Origin: Oceanobacillus indicireducens
GTDB lineage: Bacteria > Bacillota > Bacilli > Bacillales > Amphibacillaceae
Direction: 5' to 3'
NCBI RefSeq assembly: GCF_014647195.1
Contig: NZ_BMOS01000007.1
Location: forward strand, 39,944-90,366
Length of the DNA stretch: 50,423 bases
Shown: positions 15,688 to 23,504 of the stretch, piece after piece
How the letters are laid out: every line of letters begins with the position of its first letter
Position numbering within the stretch: the stretch's first letter is position 1
Position numbers and translations under genes: made by a program
Notes under the pieces: generated by a model
What the model saw: only the letters and a program-made list of their open reading frames with translations
What the model was told of the DNA's origin: nothing
The model's database searches: none

Positions 15688-17094
15688 CTAATATCTAATT
15701 TTTTGCTTCTTAGGCGGCTTGGCTTCTGCACAAGCCCAATGTGCTAGTATCATAGATTCCATTAGTGCAATGTCATTTTCTTCAATCTGTGAGCGGTAAC
15801 CAAAACCTCCACTTGTCCCAATATTTCTCTTATCACAATTCGTGACTACTTGAAATAATGATGGTTGACTCTTATGTTGTATCGTTTGTTGAAATAACGC
15901 TTGCTCAAACATTGCATTCGCCAGGATGATTTCTTTTACAGTCGGTAATACCGGCGCTTTTAATCCCGCTTGCTTCATTGCTTCCGCTAAGATGTTTTGA
16001 CCGTTTGCCCCATCAATTACTACTTGTTGGACATCGGCATTTCTCAAAAAATGTATGATCCATCCATTACCGCTTCTAAGACTTTTACAATCTATCGTTT
16101 CAACGAATACTTTATCATCCACAGTTTTTACAGCAATGCTTAAAGCAACGTTTGTTCCGTCATATCCATATTTAATACCCGCAAATATTTTTCCTGTAAG
16201 CCAAGGCAAAGTATCAGTGTGTAATTCTTTCCATTCGTTTTCGGAGATGGCAGACTTTTGGTTGTACTGGATCCATAAACCTAATCGCTGTATATTAAAA
16301 TCTATATCATCATCGCCAACCTCGGCTTGGATGTTACGCTCAGATACCCTTAAACCTAAACTAGGATTTGCTTGATACCATAAATCTTTATCCCTTACAT
16401 CAGATTGTTTATCTACACTCCATTCAGCCCAGCCAGTATCTTCTGTGCTACCTTGTAGAGCATTGTCTCTTAGACGAGTAAAAACAGTACCGCTAGAAAT
16501 TGGAGTTGGTGGAGTTCCTGTGAAAATCGTTTGTGGGTTAGGACTTGCTGCGATTGTGTACATTAAAGCTGATCGTTGATCGTCTGTATATTCTTGGGCT
16601 TCGTCCACAACTAATAAATCAAAACTTTCTCCTAAACCACCAGTAGAAGTACGTGTTCTGAAATCAATGCGACCACCGCCAATTAACTCGATGCTCTCAT
16701 TACCCCTAGCCTTAATACTTGTGAAATCAACTTGATTTTCATAGCCACTTGCTTCAAGTATTGTTACGAGTCTTTCAAAAGCAGCTTTACTAGTGTTAGT
16801 TCGATGCGCTGTGTGTAAAATTCTTTCACCGTTTTTTAAACCGTGCAACTCTCTAATTGCAACAATCTCATTTTTACCATTTTGACGGGGTACAGCATAA
16901 CCAAAGTTCATATGCACCCAAAGACCGTTTTTATTTCTAGCCATAATTGCATCAACTATAAACTTTTGCCAATCAAAAGCTTTACGACCTGACTTTTCGT
17001 ATAACTCAATGGCTTCATCGCCTAATGAATCGTCATAAGGTAAGATTAATGATTTTGTAGGAGTTTGTTCTCCGATTCTTACTTCTACAGCCAT
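15688..17094 (-). CDS. Terminase large subunit
   Basis: ATP-driven DNA packaging motor with a nuclease that cuts the concatemer. 468 residues. Walker A-like VPRQNGKNE at 69-77, Walker B LVVDEAQE at 161-168, coupling motif FTGTPPTP near 193, and a C-terminal RNase H-like nuclease region starting around GKIFAGIKYGYDGTNVAL. Terminase_1-like family. It lies downstream of portal and MuF genes, the reverse of the usual order, and no small terminase subunit is recognisable in the window. Confidence 0.93.
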   Translation of the reverse strand: MAVEVRIGEQTPTKSLILPYDDSLGDEAIELYEKSGRKAFDWQKFIVDAIMARNKNGLWVHMNFGYAVPRQNGKNEIVAIRELHGLKNGERILHTAHRTNTSKAAFERLVTILEASGYENQVDFTSIKARGNESIELIGGGRIDFRTRTSTGGLGESFDLLVVDEAQEYTDDQRSALMYTIAASPNPQTIFTGTPPTPISSGTVFTRLRDNALQGSTEDTGWAEWSVDKQSDVRDKDLWYQANPSLGLRVSERNIQAEVGDDDIDFNIQRLGLWIQYNQKSAISENEWKELHTDTLPWLTGKIFAGIKYGYDGTNVALSIAVKTVDDKVFVETIDCKSLRSGNGWIIHFLRNADVQQVVIDGANGQNILAEAMKQAGLKAPVLPTVKEIILANAMFEQALFQQTIQHKSQPSLFQVVTNCDKRNIGTSGGFGYRSQIEENDIALMESMILAHWACAEAKPPKKQKIRY

Positions 17095-17112
17095 CTACTA
17101 ACACCCTTTCAA

Positions 17113-17829
17113 TCAACCACTCCATTCCTTTGACCAGACATTTTGCCTGCGTATTTCTTCTGAGTCTCCTGGATAATATTCAACAACACAGCGACACCTA
17201 TCATGTCTGCGATAGACATCATCAGGTACATCTGGATATTTGTAAATCCCTTGCATCGAACGGCACCATTCACAAGGAGGACTACCGTGAGCCGACCTCA
17301 TTATTAGTGGGTTTAATCCTGACTCACCTTGAAATTCAACATTTGCCTTTATCGTGTCATCTACAGTAGTTTGTGTAAAATTAACAATCGGTTCTTGTAA
17401 TATCCAAGCAACATCATCAAATACTTCTTCTGCAACAACTCGATTTATAATACTGTCAATCCTCAATTGATTAACTGGTGGTTCAATACCTCTCAAACCT
17501 AAGCCAACAGATTTGTTTAATTGTTCTTGTATTTCCGCTGATACTTTAGCGACAATGACATGATTATTTTTCAATGTCGGGTCAAGTATTCTTTCGGCAA
17601 TGTTGTAGTACATTTTCCCATCTGGTAGTACATCTGATTTTATGTGCATTTCAAAAGTACGTGCTAATATTTCACCAATCTCAACAGCATATTCATTTGC
17701 TTGCTGGTAAGTTGCTGTTCCATTCTCGATCATTGCACGTATGCTCTTTAATCTTTTACTTTTACTGATTGCATTATTAAAATCACGTTCAATAGCTTCT
17801 AACAATTCCGGGACAATATCAGTTGCCAT
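17113..17829 (-). CDS. MuF-like minor head protein
   Basis: 238 residues. C-terminal SAHGSPPCEWCRSMQGIYKY followed by DDVYRRHDRCRCVVEYYPG is the Cys/His-rich signature of phage Mu gpF-like/SPP1 gp7-like minor head proteins, which bind the portal and are ejected with DNA. The N-terminal two thirds are helical. The start codon overlaps the portal stop (TAATG), so the two are translationally coupled. Confidence 0.88.
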   Translation of the reverse strand: MATDIVPELLEAIERDFNNAISKSKRLKSIRAMIENGTATYQQANEYAVEIGEILARTFEMHIKSDVLPDGKMYYNIAERILDPTLKNNHVIVAKVSAEIQEQLNKSVGLGLRGIEPPVNQLRIDSIINRVVAEEVFDDVAWILQEPIVNFTQTTVDDTIKANVEFQGESGLNPLIMRSAHGSPPCEWCRSMQGIYKYPDVPDDVYRRHDRCRCVVEYYPGDSEEIRRQNVWSKEWSG

Positions 17830-19049
17830 TATTCATCACCTTCAATGCCAGTTAAATCTTGTAAATTATTATTATTAAAATAACCCGGAACGGCTTGATT
17901 AATTTTAATTGCACCATCACCGATTAATGAAATGGTTGATGCATCTGGTTTAAAGACAGGCTCCCATTTTGCTTTGGTATTATATAACTGATTGCGTTTA
18001 TATGGCACATTATCTCTCAATGATGCAGCTAGATAACCTACATTTAAAAAACCAGAACTAAAATCTCGTTGTGCTTTTTCTGCTGCAAGTCTCAATGTTT
18101 CATGACTTGCTTTAATAGCTTCAGCGCTTGATGGGTTGTCAGATGGAAAACCTAAATCATCTAAAGTTAAACCTGTTTCTCCCGCGAATCCAGATGCTGC
18201 AGTTCTTAATTGTTCCACGAACGGTGACATTGAAGGTACATTGAATTGTCCTAGCTTCGGAATATCCCCATCATCGTCTTTTGTGAACTCTAAGAATGAT
18301 GCAACAGTCGCTTTCCAGTTATCCATTGCTTCTGAATCTTGAGACGTACCCACAACATACTTCTGTGGCCACGAATAGAATTCAGCAGTAATGTCAGCAC
18401 GTTCGAGTGTCCGTTTAGCATATTTCTGATAATAAATAGCTGATGGTGTGATTCTCGACCTCCCGAATGGTTTAGTCGAATCCGGACGATGAATAATCGG
18501 CACTAACAATGGAGCAGGCGCACTGTTATCAACCGAATCTGCTAAATCACCATTAATGAAAAGGTCAGTTCTTCCAGTTACGAAATACAATTCTTGGCTT
18601 GGTTTTCCGTATTCATCACGTTCCAGTACCGCATATCCTTCCGACAAAAGCCTTGTAACTGGATCTAATATTCCAGTTGCTTCTGAACCTTGGATAACTT
18701 GTAACCGAGGTAAATTATCCTCACCTTCTGAAATATAAATGAAACTGCATGAATTAATGAGTGCGGATAACTTTGCATCATCAAATAAAATATCTGCACT
18801 ATTCATCTGAAAAATTTCATTGATATTAAAGTTGTCATTTGCAAACTCTCGAAATACTAAACGGTCTGCTAAGCTATCAACTGCTTTTGCTCCCCAACCT
18901 AAAAATGCTCTATATTGTTGTCTTAATCTATCGGGTATTGTGATACCAGGACTAATATCTACATTTTTCATGTCATAAACCTTCTGACGGTACAGTGCAC
19001 CACGTCTATAGACATCTAATTTCTTGCGTAAATAATCGATTCCTTGCAC
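17829..19049 (-). CDS. Portal protein (SPP1 gp6-like)
   Basis: Dodecameric DNA gate at the capsid vertex. 406 residues; GITIPDRLRQQYRAFLGWGAKAVDSLADRL at ~36-65, IHRPDSTKPFGRSRITPSAI near 190-210 and FPSDNPSSAEAIKASHETLRLAAEKAQRDF near 305-335 (the crown/stem helix region) fit the SPP1_Gp6 family (PF05133). Start is GTG at 19049 with AAGGAGTG upstream. Confidence 0.92.
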   Translation of the reverse strand: MQGIDYLRKKLDVYRRGALYRQKVYDMKNVDISPGITIPDRLRQQYRAFLGWGAKAVDSLADRLVFREFANDNFNINEIFQMNSADILFDDAKLSALINSCSFIYISEGEDNLPRLQVIQGSEATGILDPVTRLLSEGYAVLERDEYGKPSQELYFVTGRTDLFINGDLADSVDNSAPAPLLVPIIHRPDSTKPFGRSRITPSAIYYQKYAKRTLERADITAEFYSWPQKYVVGTSQDSEAMDNWKATVASFLEFTKDDDGDIPKLGQFNVPSMSPFVEQLRTAASGFAGETGLTLDDLGFPSDNPSSAEAIKASHETLRLAAEKAQRDFSSGFLNVGYLAASLRDNVPYKRNQLYNTKAKWEPVFKPDASTISLIGDGAIKINQAVPGYFNNNNLQDLTGIEGDE

Positions 19050-19151
19050 GTTTTCACTCCTTCCTAGGGTATAATCAATAGTCGCGCGAGAAAATTTGCA
19101 CAGTGACCGCGTGAAGGGCGAAATAGACGAGAGGGAGGGTGGTATGCCCCC
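19050..19151. other. GC-rich intergenic segment; candidate packaging (cos) region
   Basis: The 102 bp between HNH and portal genes are notably GC-rich for this prophage (G-runs on one strand, GCGCGCG-like stretches) and hold no gene beyond the portal ribosome binding site. In HNH-encoding cos phages the cleavage site usually lies near the HNH gene. No cohesive-end sequence can be proven by eye. Confidence 0.25.
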
Positions 19152-19553
19152 CTATTTTATTTTCCGTCTAATTCTAATCACTGTCTTTTTATTCTCTTGT
19201 TTTTTGTTCGTTTGATTACTGTTATATTCCATCCAATTCATGCTTTGAGGTAAATTTCTATTGCCAATTACTTGTTGCTTCGTCTCATGACCTTGCTTGA
19301 ATATCTTGTCAGACTTCTGTCTGTTGCATGTCCAGTGAGCAAGCTGTAGGTTATCTATATCAGATGGATGTCCATACTTTGCGACTGGAATGATGTGGTC
19401 AATGGTAGCACTCATTGGGTGGGGGGTCTTCAGTGAGAAGTCCACCTGGTGTCCACATATACCACAGGTGTTTTGTGTAGCAAAGATGCGCTTCTTGTTT
19501 CGTTCATAGTTAGCACGGTGGGCACCTTTCCTGTCGGCACGTGAATAAGACAT
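19152..19553 (-). CDS. HNH endonuclease (packaging-associated)
   Basis: 133 residues: a basic N-terminus, zinc-binding CGICGHQV near 30-37 pairing with C-x-R at WTCNRQKSDK, and the catalytic DHIIPVAKYGHPSDIDNLQLAH block (residues ~53-74). HNH proteins next to head genes assist terminase in cleaving at cos sites in HK97-type phages. The gene is the first of the late structural run. Basic C-terminal tail (KTVIRIRRKIK). Confidence 0.9.
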   Translation of the reverse strand: MSYSRADRKGAHRANYERNKKRIFATQNTCGICGHQVDFSLKTPHPMSATIDHIIPVAKYGHPSDIDNLQLAHWTCNRQKSDKIFKQGHETKQQVIGNRNLPQSMNWMEYNSNQTNKKQENKKTVIRIRRKIK

Positions 19554-19566
19554 AGTATCACTCCAT

Positions 19567-19603
19567 TAAAAAAGCACCTACCCCAATTGGATAAGTGCTT
19601 TTC
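19567..19603 (-). terminator. Terminator between the SieB-like cassette and the HNH gene
   Basis: Imperfect stem GCACTTATCC / GGGGTAGGTGC around AATT, followed on the minus strand by TTTTTTA; the other strand also has a short T-run, so it may act in both directions. It separates the exclusion cassette from the late operon. Confidence 0.7.
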
Positions 19604-19613
19604 TTAGACTGTT

Positions 19614-19646
19614 GAGGAGGAATCACACCTCCTCATATATTTTTTT
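19614..19646 (+). terminator. Plus-strand terminator-like hairpin
   Basis: GAGGAGG and CCTCCTC form a 7-bp GC-rich stem with a 7-nt loop, followed by ATATATTTTTTT on the plus strand. No plus-strand gene lies upstream for more than 15 kb, so it would stop antisense transcription. Confidence 0.5.
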
Positions 19647-19716
19647 ACCTAATACCATAATACCTTATTTCTATTAACATTCTCTGTTTATATTCTGCCA
19701 TTTGTCTGCCATTAAT

Positions 19717-20220
19717 TTAATCTAATATGTTTTTGTTTTTATTAATAATTTCTAAAGCCAAAGGCTGTAAATTATAATCAAAATATACATGCATTGTAGA
19801 TAAACTTGATGATCTATATATAATTTTGTATAGCTCGAGTTCTCTCACTTCACCATCATTAACTGGGAGACTAATAGTATTTCTATCACCGAAAGCTAAT
19901 TCTCTTAATATAGATTTTTGTCTTTCAGATAAATTTTCCAATTTTGCTTTTACATTCTTTTTAACGTTACGCTTTCCCCTAGCTCTTTTCAACCTACCCC
20001 CAATTCCTATAGCTGTTCCACTTAGTATTAATGATAATGACAGTAAGAAAACTAATGAAAAGATCCATCTATATTTGTTAACTAATTCGTCTAATGATAA
20101 ATAACCCAACCAACTCGAGGGAATGAATATTACAAATCCTGAAAAGAGTAATAAGGGTAAAAAATATTTCGGAGCCAGCTTCAAAAATTCTATTAGATCA
20201 AATTTAATACCTGATGCCAT
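19717..20220 (-). CDS. SieB-like superinfection exclusion membrane protein
   Basis: 167 residues from the ATG at 20220 (GGAGGG six bases upstream; GTG at 20226 also possible). Two membrane segments at ~17-35 and ~50-73, a basic linker (RLKRARGKRNVKKNVKAK), then a small cytoplasmic domain (LSERQKSILRELAFGDRNTISL) with winged-helix-like character. This topology and the C-terminal block fit the SieB family (PF14163), which blocks superinfecting phages at the membrane. It pairs with the DUF2513-like gene 11 nt upstream and is bounded by terminators, as a lysogen-expressed moron would be. Confidence 0.72.
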   Translation of the reverse strand: MASGIKFDLIEFLKLAPKYFLPLLLFSGFVIFIPSSWLGYLSLDELVNKYRWIFSLVFLLSLSLILSGTAIGIGGRLKRARGKRNVKKNVKAKLENLSERQKSILRELAFGDRNTISLPVNDGEVRELELYKIIYRSSSLSTMHVYFDYNLQPLALEIINKNKNILD

Positions 20221-20231
20221 ACACACCCTCC

Positions 20232-20597
20232 TTAGTCAATTCCTATAGATTGCTTTAATTTCGTTTTTGCTATCTCTTTTATTATAGAAAACGGGACCTC
20301 TGACAATTCAAATCCTTTAGATCTGATAATATCCTTTGTTTTTTTCCATATAGTATCGTTGGAAATGTTATCTAGATAATCATTACCAATCCAAGTTAAC
20401 CTTGGCTCATCAAAAGATGTAGTTTGAGTCTGATACTCATTAAAGTGTTTCCAGGTTATAAGGCCAGCTTCTTTTAAAATTTGCATATGGTAAATATAAT
20501 TTTTCTCATTTTCATCAATCTGACTATATTCTAATGACTCTACGCCTTTACCTAAGTCGACTAATATTTCTCTAACCTTATCCATATCCCTTCTCAA
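20232..20597 (-). CDS. DUF2513 family protein
   Basis: About 121 residues from a TTG at 20597 (LRRDMDKVREILVDLGKG, the usual N-terminus of this family, after AGAGGTG); an ATG at 20633 lacks a good site but is in frame. The IYHMQILKEAGLI block is a winged-helix-like motif and LTWIGNDYLDNISNDTIWKKTKDII is the most conserved part of DUF2513. Cytoplasmic, function unknown. Its partnership with a SieB-like gene suggests a regulator or effector of exclusion; that is inference. Confidence 0.75.
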   Translation of the reverse strand: MRRDMDKVREILVDLGKGVESLEYSQIDENEKNYIYHMQILKEAGLITWKHFNEYQTQTTSFDEPRLTWIGNDYLDNISNDTIWKKTKDIIRSKGFELSEVPFSIIKEIAKTKLKQSIGID

Positions 20598-20685
20598 ATT
20601 TTTCACCTCTATCTCAATATTTGAGTTACCCATATCTTATAGAGTGTGTAACTCCCCAATATAGGCAAACCCCTTATTACACATC

Positions 20686-20710
20686 ATTCTACCACACTTC
20701 CGGGAAAATG
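20686..20710 (-). promoter_or_regulatory. Likely extended -10 promoter of the DUF2513/SieB-like unit
   Basis: On the minus strand TGGTAGAAT (TGn plus TAGAAT, revcomp at about 20686-20694) lies ~90 bp upstream of the DUF2513 start; only a weak -35 (TGAACT-like) is present. A promoter is expected here because a terminator closes the operon upstream. Confidence 0.4.
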
Positions 20711-20822
20711 AGTTCACCGTTGATTATTTGAAGAGAACTAACAGAGTCGGATAAAAAGGAACAAACCCCTAGCAAACAATGGACAAAGTGAAAAAGCCTT
20801 AAACTCCCACACCAAAATAAAA

Positions 20823-20854
20823 ATAGCACCTCTATATTTAAATAGAAGTGCTAT
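20823..20854 (-). terminator. Terminator of the arpU-recombinase unit
   Basis: Minus-strand stem TAGCACTTCTAT / ATAGAGGTGCTA with a 6-nt loop followed by TTTTTATTTT. The recombinase stop codon lies inside the stem. Confidence 0.82.
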
Positions 20855-21393
20855 ATTCTGAAGTCTTTTATAGCTTTATCCATCATGTCTTGGTTGATTC
20901 CAATGTATCTTAGCGTGATATCTTCGCTGGAATGATTGAATATCTCTTGCAGCAGCGCCGGATCCTTATATTGTTTGTAAAAGTGATATCCAAATGTCTT
21001 CCTTAATGTATGAGTACCGACACTTTCCAAGCTGACATACTCTGCTGCCTCTTTCAATATCTTATATGCCATGCTTCGGCCGATCGGCTTATTTATACCC
21101 TCTCGACTCTTAAACAAGTATTCATGATCTTCCATCCCTTCAATATACTTTTTTAATTCACGCTGCAAGGAAGGAGTCATTGCAATTCTTTTAATTTTAT
21201 CCGTCTTTTGCTCAACGATATTAAAATACGGCTTCTTCACATCTCTAACCCTTAGCTTTAAAATATCGGAAATACGTAACCCGGAATTTATCCCCGTAAC
21301 AAACATCATATAGTTTCTTTCACTTTTTCCCCTCAAATATCTTTTCATTACCCTAATGTATTCAGGGTCTCGGATGGGCTGCACAAAATTCAT
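20851..21393 (-). CDS. Short tyrosine recombinase (catalytic domain only)
   Basis: 180 residues comprising little more than an XerC/D-like catalytic domain: R40 (SGLRISD), a Lys in the EQKTDKIKR beta turn, H128 and R131 (GTHTLRKT), H154 (FNHSS) and the nucleophile Y163 (LRYIGI). The N-terminal SAM-like core-binding domain is missing. Such truncated recombinases follow arpU in many Firmicutes prophages and are unlikely to be the element's integrase, which for a sigK insertion should be a serine recombinase. Possible roles are dimer resolution or late-gene control. Start overlaps arpU stop by 4 nt. Confidence 0.85.
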   Translation of the reverse strand: MNFVQPIRDPEYIRVMKRYLRGKSERNYMMFVTGINSGLRISDILKLRVRDVKKPYFNIVEQKTDKIKRIAMTPSLQRELKKYIEGMEDHEYLFKSREGINKPIGRSMAYKILKEAAEYVSLESVGTHTLRKTFGYHFYKQYKDPALLQEIFNHSSEDITLRYIGINQDMMDKAIKDFRI

Positions 21394-21842
21394 ACTGCCT
21401 CACCATCCTTATTTTTATAAACTTCTATACGAAGGATGAAGGCAAGCTTATAGAAAGCCCTGGCTTTAATTCTGTAGTACTTCCTTTCACTGAATCCAAG
21501 TTCATTATATACTTCATAATCATATACATCATCACCGGCCATATAACGATTAATGATCACGGAACGTTCCTGATAATTCAACCGATTGACAGCCCTTTGA
21601 ACTCTCTTAAGGAGATCACGTCTTTTCCTTTCCATGTCAACTCTTTTAATTGCCGTTTCTTCTGTAGTGGAATGGAATTGATTGCTTGGTGCAACTGATA
21701 CGAGTTTGAAAGAAGATGTTATTTTTGGCTCATATTCTTCCGGATCCATAAGCAGATACACCTGATATTTCCCCAGTAAAGATTCTACTGCTAGTCGCGT
21801 TAAGTCTCTATCAATTTCAGGTAAATTGAATGTTAATTGCAT
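21390..21842 (-). CDS. ArpU-family late transcription regulator
   Basis: About 150 residues from the ATG at 21842, seven bases after AGGAGGG. The C-terminal half (RDLLKRVQRAVNRLNYQERSVIINRYMAGDDVYDYEVYNELGFSERKYYRIKARAFYKLA) is a sigma-70 region 4-like helix-turn-helix, as in ArpU/RinA-like activators of phage late operons. Positioned between the early/middle genes and the packaging genes, as expected for the switch to late expression. Confidence 0.88.
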   Translation of the reverse strand: MQLTFNLPEIDRDLTRLAVESLLGKYQVYLLMDPEEYEPKITSSFKLVSVAPSNQFHSTTEETAIKRVDMERKRRDLLKRVQRAVNRLNYQERSVIINRYMAGDDVYDYEVYNELGFSERKYYRIKARAFYKLAFILRIEVYKNKDGEAV

Positions 21843-21864
21843 ATAAAAATCCCTCCTAATAATA

Positions 21865-21908
21865 TAAAAAGGGACACAAATCAAGCTGTTACGCTTAATC
21901 TGTGCCCT
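21865..21908 (-). terminator. Terminator just upstream of arpU
   Basis: Minus-strand arms GGGCACA and TGTGTCCC (with partly paired AAGC/GCTT inside) followed by TTTTTATAT, ending ~10 bp before the arpU ribosome binding site. Early/middle transcription must read through it to make ArpU, so it could act as an attenuator timing late expression. Confidence 0.7.
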
Positions 21909-21950
21909 GGTTGTTCCAGTAGCTGGTATTTAGTTTATTCGAACTGTGCA

Positions 21951-22451
21951 TCAATCTTCCCAAGACAATGGCATAAAAATGTCTTCTCCCTTTAATTTAT
22001 TTTTGATATAGACATGGACACCTTTACCTAAGTCGCCAAATAGTCCATATACTTTCCAGTCGCATATTTTACCTTCTGACATTTCTTCACCACTGTTACA
22101 AGAATATGGATTAGTTGATACACCATCACAAGATGGGCAACGGAATTCTTTGTCTCCTATCGCTTGCAACATATCCTCAATTGTTTCAAAAACTCTCACC
22201 TTATCAGCATTGATTTCAGGTTGATTTGCATCTTGGAAGTAATTCATAAAAGAGTAATCGCAACCATCTACCCAACTGTTTAATATATCGTTTATCGGTA
22301 CGCTCAGCTTATCCGAATAGTGTTTAGCTCTTTCGATTACCCAATCAAATTTAGGGTTTACTCGATAATCTTCCCACCCGTGTTCTATATTTTCATCTGC
22401 TAATTTCCTTAGTTTTAAATATCCCTCACATTTTTCTAAAGTTTGTTCCAT
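21951..22451 (-). CDS. Hypothetical phage protein with Cys-rich zinc-binding segment
   Basis: About 166 residues from the ATG at 22451, correctly spaced from AAAGGAG. The middle contains FRCPSCDG ... SCNSGEEM ... KICDW, four cysteines able to form a zinc ribbon. The N-terminal half is helical. Last gene before the attenuator-like terminator. No family recognised. Confidence 0.65.
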   Translation of the reverse strand: MEQTLEKCEGYLKLRKLADENIEHGWEDYRVNPKFDWVIERAKHYSDKLSVPINDILNSWVDGCDYSFMNYFQDANQPEINADKVRVFETIEDMLQAIGDKEFRCPSCDGVSTNPYSCNSGEEMSEGKICDWKVYGLFGDLGKGVHVYIKNKLKGEDIFMPLSWED

Positions 22452-22506
22452 TTTCATTCTCCTTTTTTATTACACAGTTTGTTTCAACTGTTGATTGGAA
22501 TGTGTA

Positions 22507-22674
22507 TTAACTAATTCCATACATCCCTTTCATTTCTTCAACTTCATCCGTAACTTTCGCCAACAACCGTTTCTCTTCTTCAATGTCCTTAACAGTTGAA
22601 TTAGTTCTAGTGATATAATATTGCAAAGAATGCTTTAAAATTTGCAATTCTTTGTACTTTAAACTAAATAGCAT
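22507..22674 (-). CDS. Small coiled-coil protein, 55 aa
   Basis: ATG at 22674 after AAAGGA; reads MLFSLKYKELQILKHSLQYY... and ends VEEMKGMYGIS. Entirely helical, with heptad-like spacing over residues 25-50. Fills part of a 560-bp stretch with no longer ORF. Unknown function. Confidence 0.55.
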   Translation of the reverse strand: MLFSLKYKELQILKHSLQYYITRTNSTVKDIEEEKRLLAKVTDEVEEMKGMYGIS

Positions 22675-22708
22675 TAAATTCATCCTTTCGCTATATCGCT
22701 ATTTAATT

Positions 22709-22882
22709 CTATTTCGTATACTTAACTTCATACCGCCCGAGCTTTCCGTCCTGCCATTTTAAGACGACTTCACCAAATCCTGTGGCAGGTTTATCAAGTT
22801 TTTCAAGCTTACCTTCTTTTACCCGATAAACTGCATCCTCATTTAAATCAATTGCTACGGTGTTTTTTATATTTGCTTTCAC
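22709..22882 (-). CDS. DUF3954-like small phage protein, 57 aa
   Basis: GTG at 22882 after TTGGAGGGG; MKANIKNTVAIDLNEDAVYRV, then KPATGFGEVVLKWQDGKLGRYEVKYTK. The TGFG...WQDGK...YEV pattern is that of the short DUF3954 proteins common in Bacillus phage middle regions. Strand-rich, no known activity. Confidence 0.68.
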   Translation of the reverse strand: MKANIKNTVAIDLNEDAVYRVKEGKLEKLDKPATGFGEVVLKWQDGKLGRYEVKYTK

Positions 22883-22915
22883 CGGAACCCCTCCAATGTT
22901 ATAATTGAATTGGGT

Positions 22916-22944
22916 GGCTGGAAGAAATTCCGGCTTTTTTATTT
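22916..22944 (+). terminator. Plus-strand terminator-like hairpin with GAAA tetraloop
   Basis: GGCTGGAA and TTCCGGCT pair (two G-T wobbles) around GAAA, followed by TTTTTTATTTT on the plus strand. All nearby genes are on the minus strand, so it would act on antisense transcripts. Confidence 0.5.
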
Positions 22945-23021
22945 TACTTCTTCACATCTCCATTTGTTGATTACTTGCAAATAAGTAATATGAAAGTGCC
23001 ATAATCTAAAATTTATCTTCC

Positions 23022-23291
23022 TCATTCCGATTTATCCTCTATGCTCTTCAAAATTCCATAGCCAGCGATATCCATGAAGGCATTTTCATTACCTTGGTTG
23101 CCATTTGCTACTCGCATTAACTTATCAAATATCCTCACAACTGCCAGCATGTCCTTGTACTGATCTGGTCTGATTCCGTCGGGGTATAAAATCTCAAGAA
23201 ACTCACCGGACTTATTGAATGCATCACCATACATTTCATTTTTTATTTGAACAAGCTCTCCGATTTGTTTGCCCGTTTCAACGTAGTTCAT
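23022..23291 (-). CDS. DUF1599/Nmad1-like phage protein
   Basis: 89 residues; GKQIGELVQIKNEMYGDAF at 7-25 and QYKDMLAVVRIFDKLMRVAN at ~44-63, ending with a DIAGYGIL motif, match small phage proteins of the DUF1599/nucleotide-modification-associated domain 1 family. Proposed involvement in nucleotide or DNA-base metabolism comes from comparative genomics and is unproven. Overlaps the upstream gene by 4 nt. Confidence 0.72.
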   Translation of the reverse strand: MNYVETGKQIGELVQIKNEMYGDAFNKSGEFLEILYPDGIRPDQYKDMLAVVRIFDKLMRVANGNQGNENAFMDIAGYGILKSIEDKSE

Positions 23292-23482
23292 TTCCTTTCT
23301 ACCTCCACCAACTCAATATCTTCCAAGAAACTTATACTAGTGGAATATCCGTGCTTAAATCTTAAACAGTAATCAGTCATTCCGTTACTTTTTTCAATAA
23401 TTCCAACCAAACTGGAGAAATATCCATATTTCTTAATGGCCTTCATGCCCAGATAGCTATCGTTTAAAGGGGTTTTATTCAA
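23288..23482 (-). CDS. Hypothetical phage protein, 64 aa
   Basis: TTG start at 23482 behind AGGAGGGAATAGAAT. MNKTPLNDSYLGMKAIKKYG..., basic and strand-rich (FSSLVGIIEKSNGMTDYCLRF), possibly an SH3-like small barrel. No family recognised. Confidence 0.6.
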   Translation of the reverse strand: MNKTPLNDSYLGMKAIKKYGYFSSLVGIIEKSNGMTDYCLRFKHGYSTSISFLEDIELVEVERK

Positions 23483-23504
23483 ATTCTATTCCCTCCTCAT
23501 ATAC

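Noticed and set aside
20851-21393. The truncated tyrosine recombinase as integrase of the element
   Set aside because: Missing N-terminal binding domain, located in mid-prophage rather than beside an attachment site, and sigK insertion is typical of serine recombinases.
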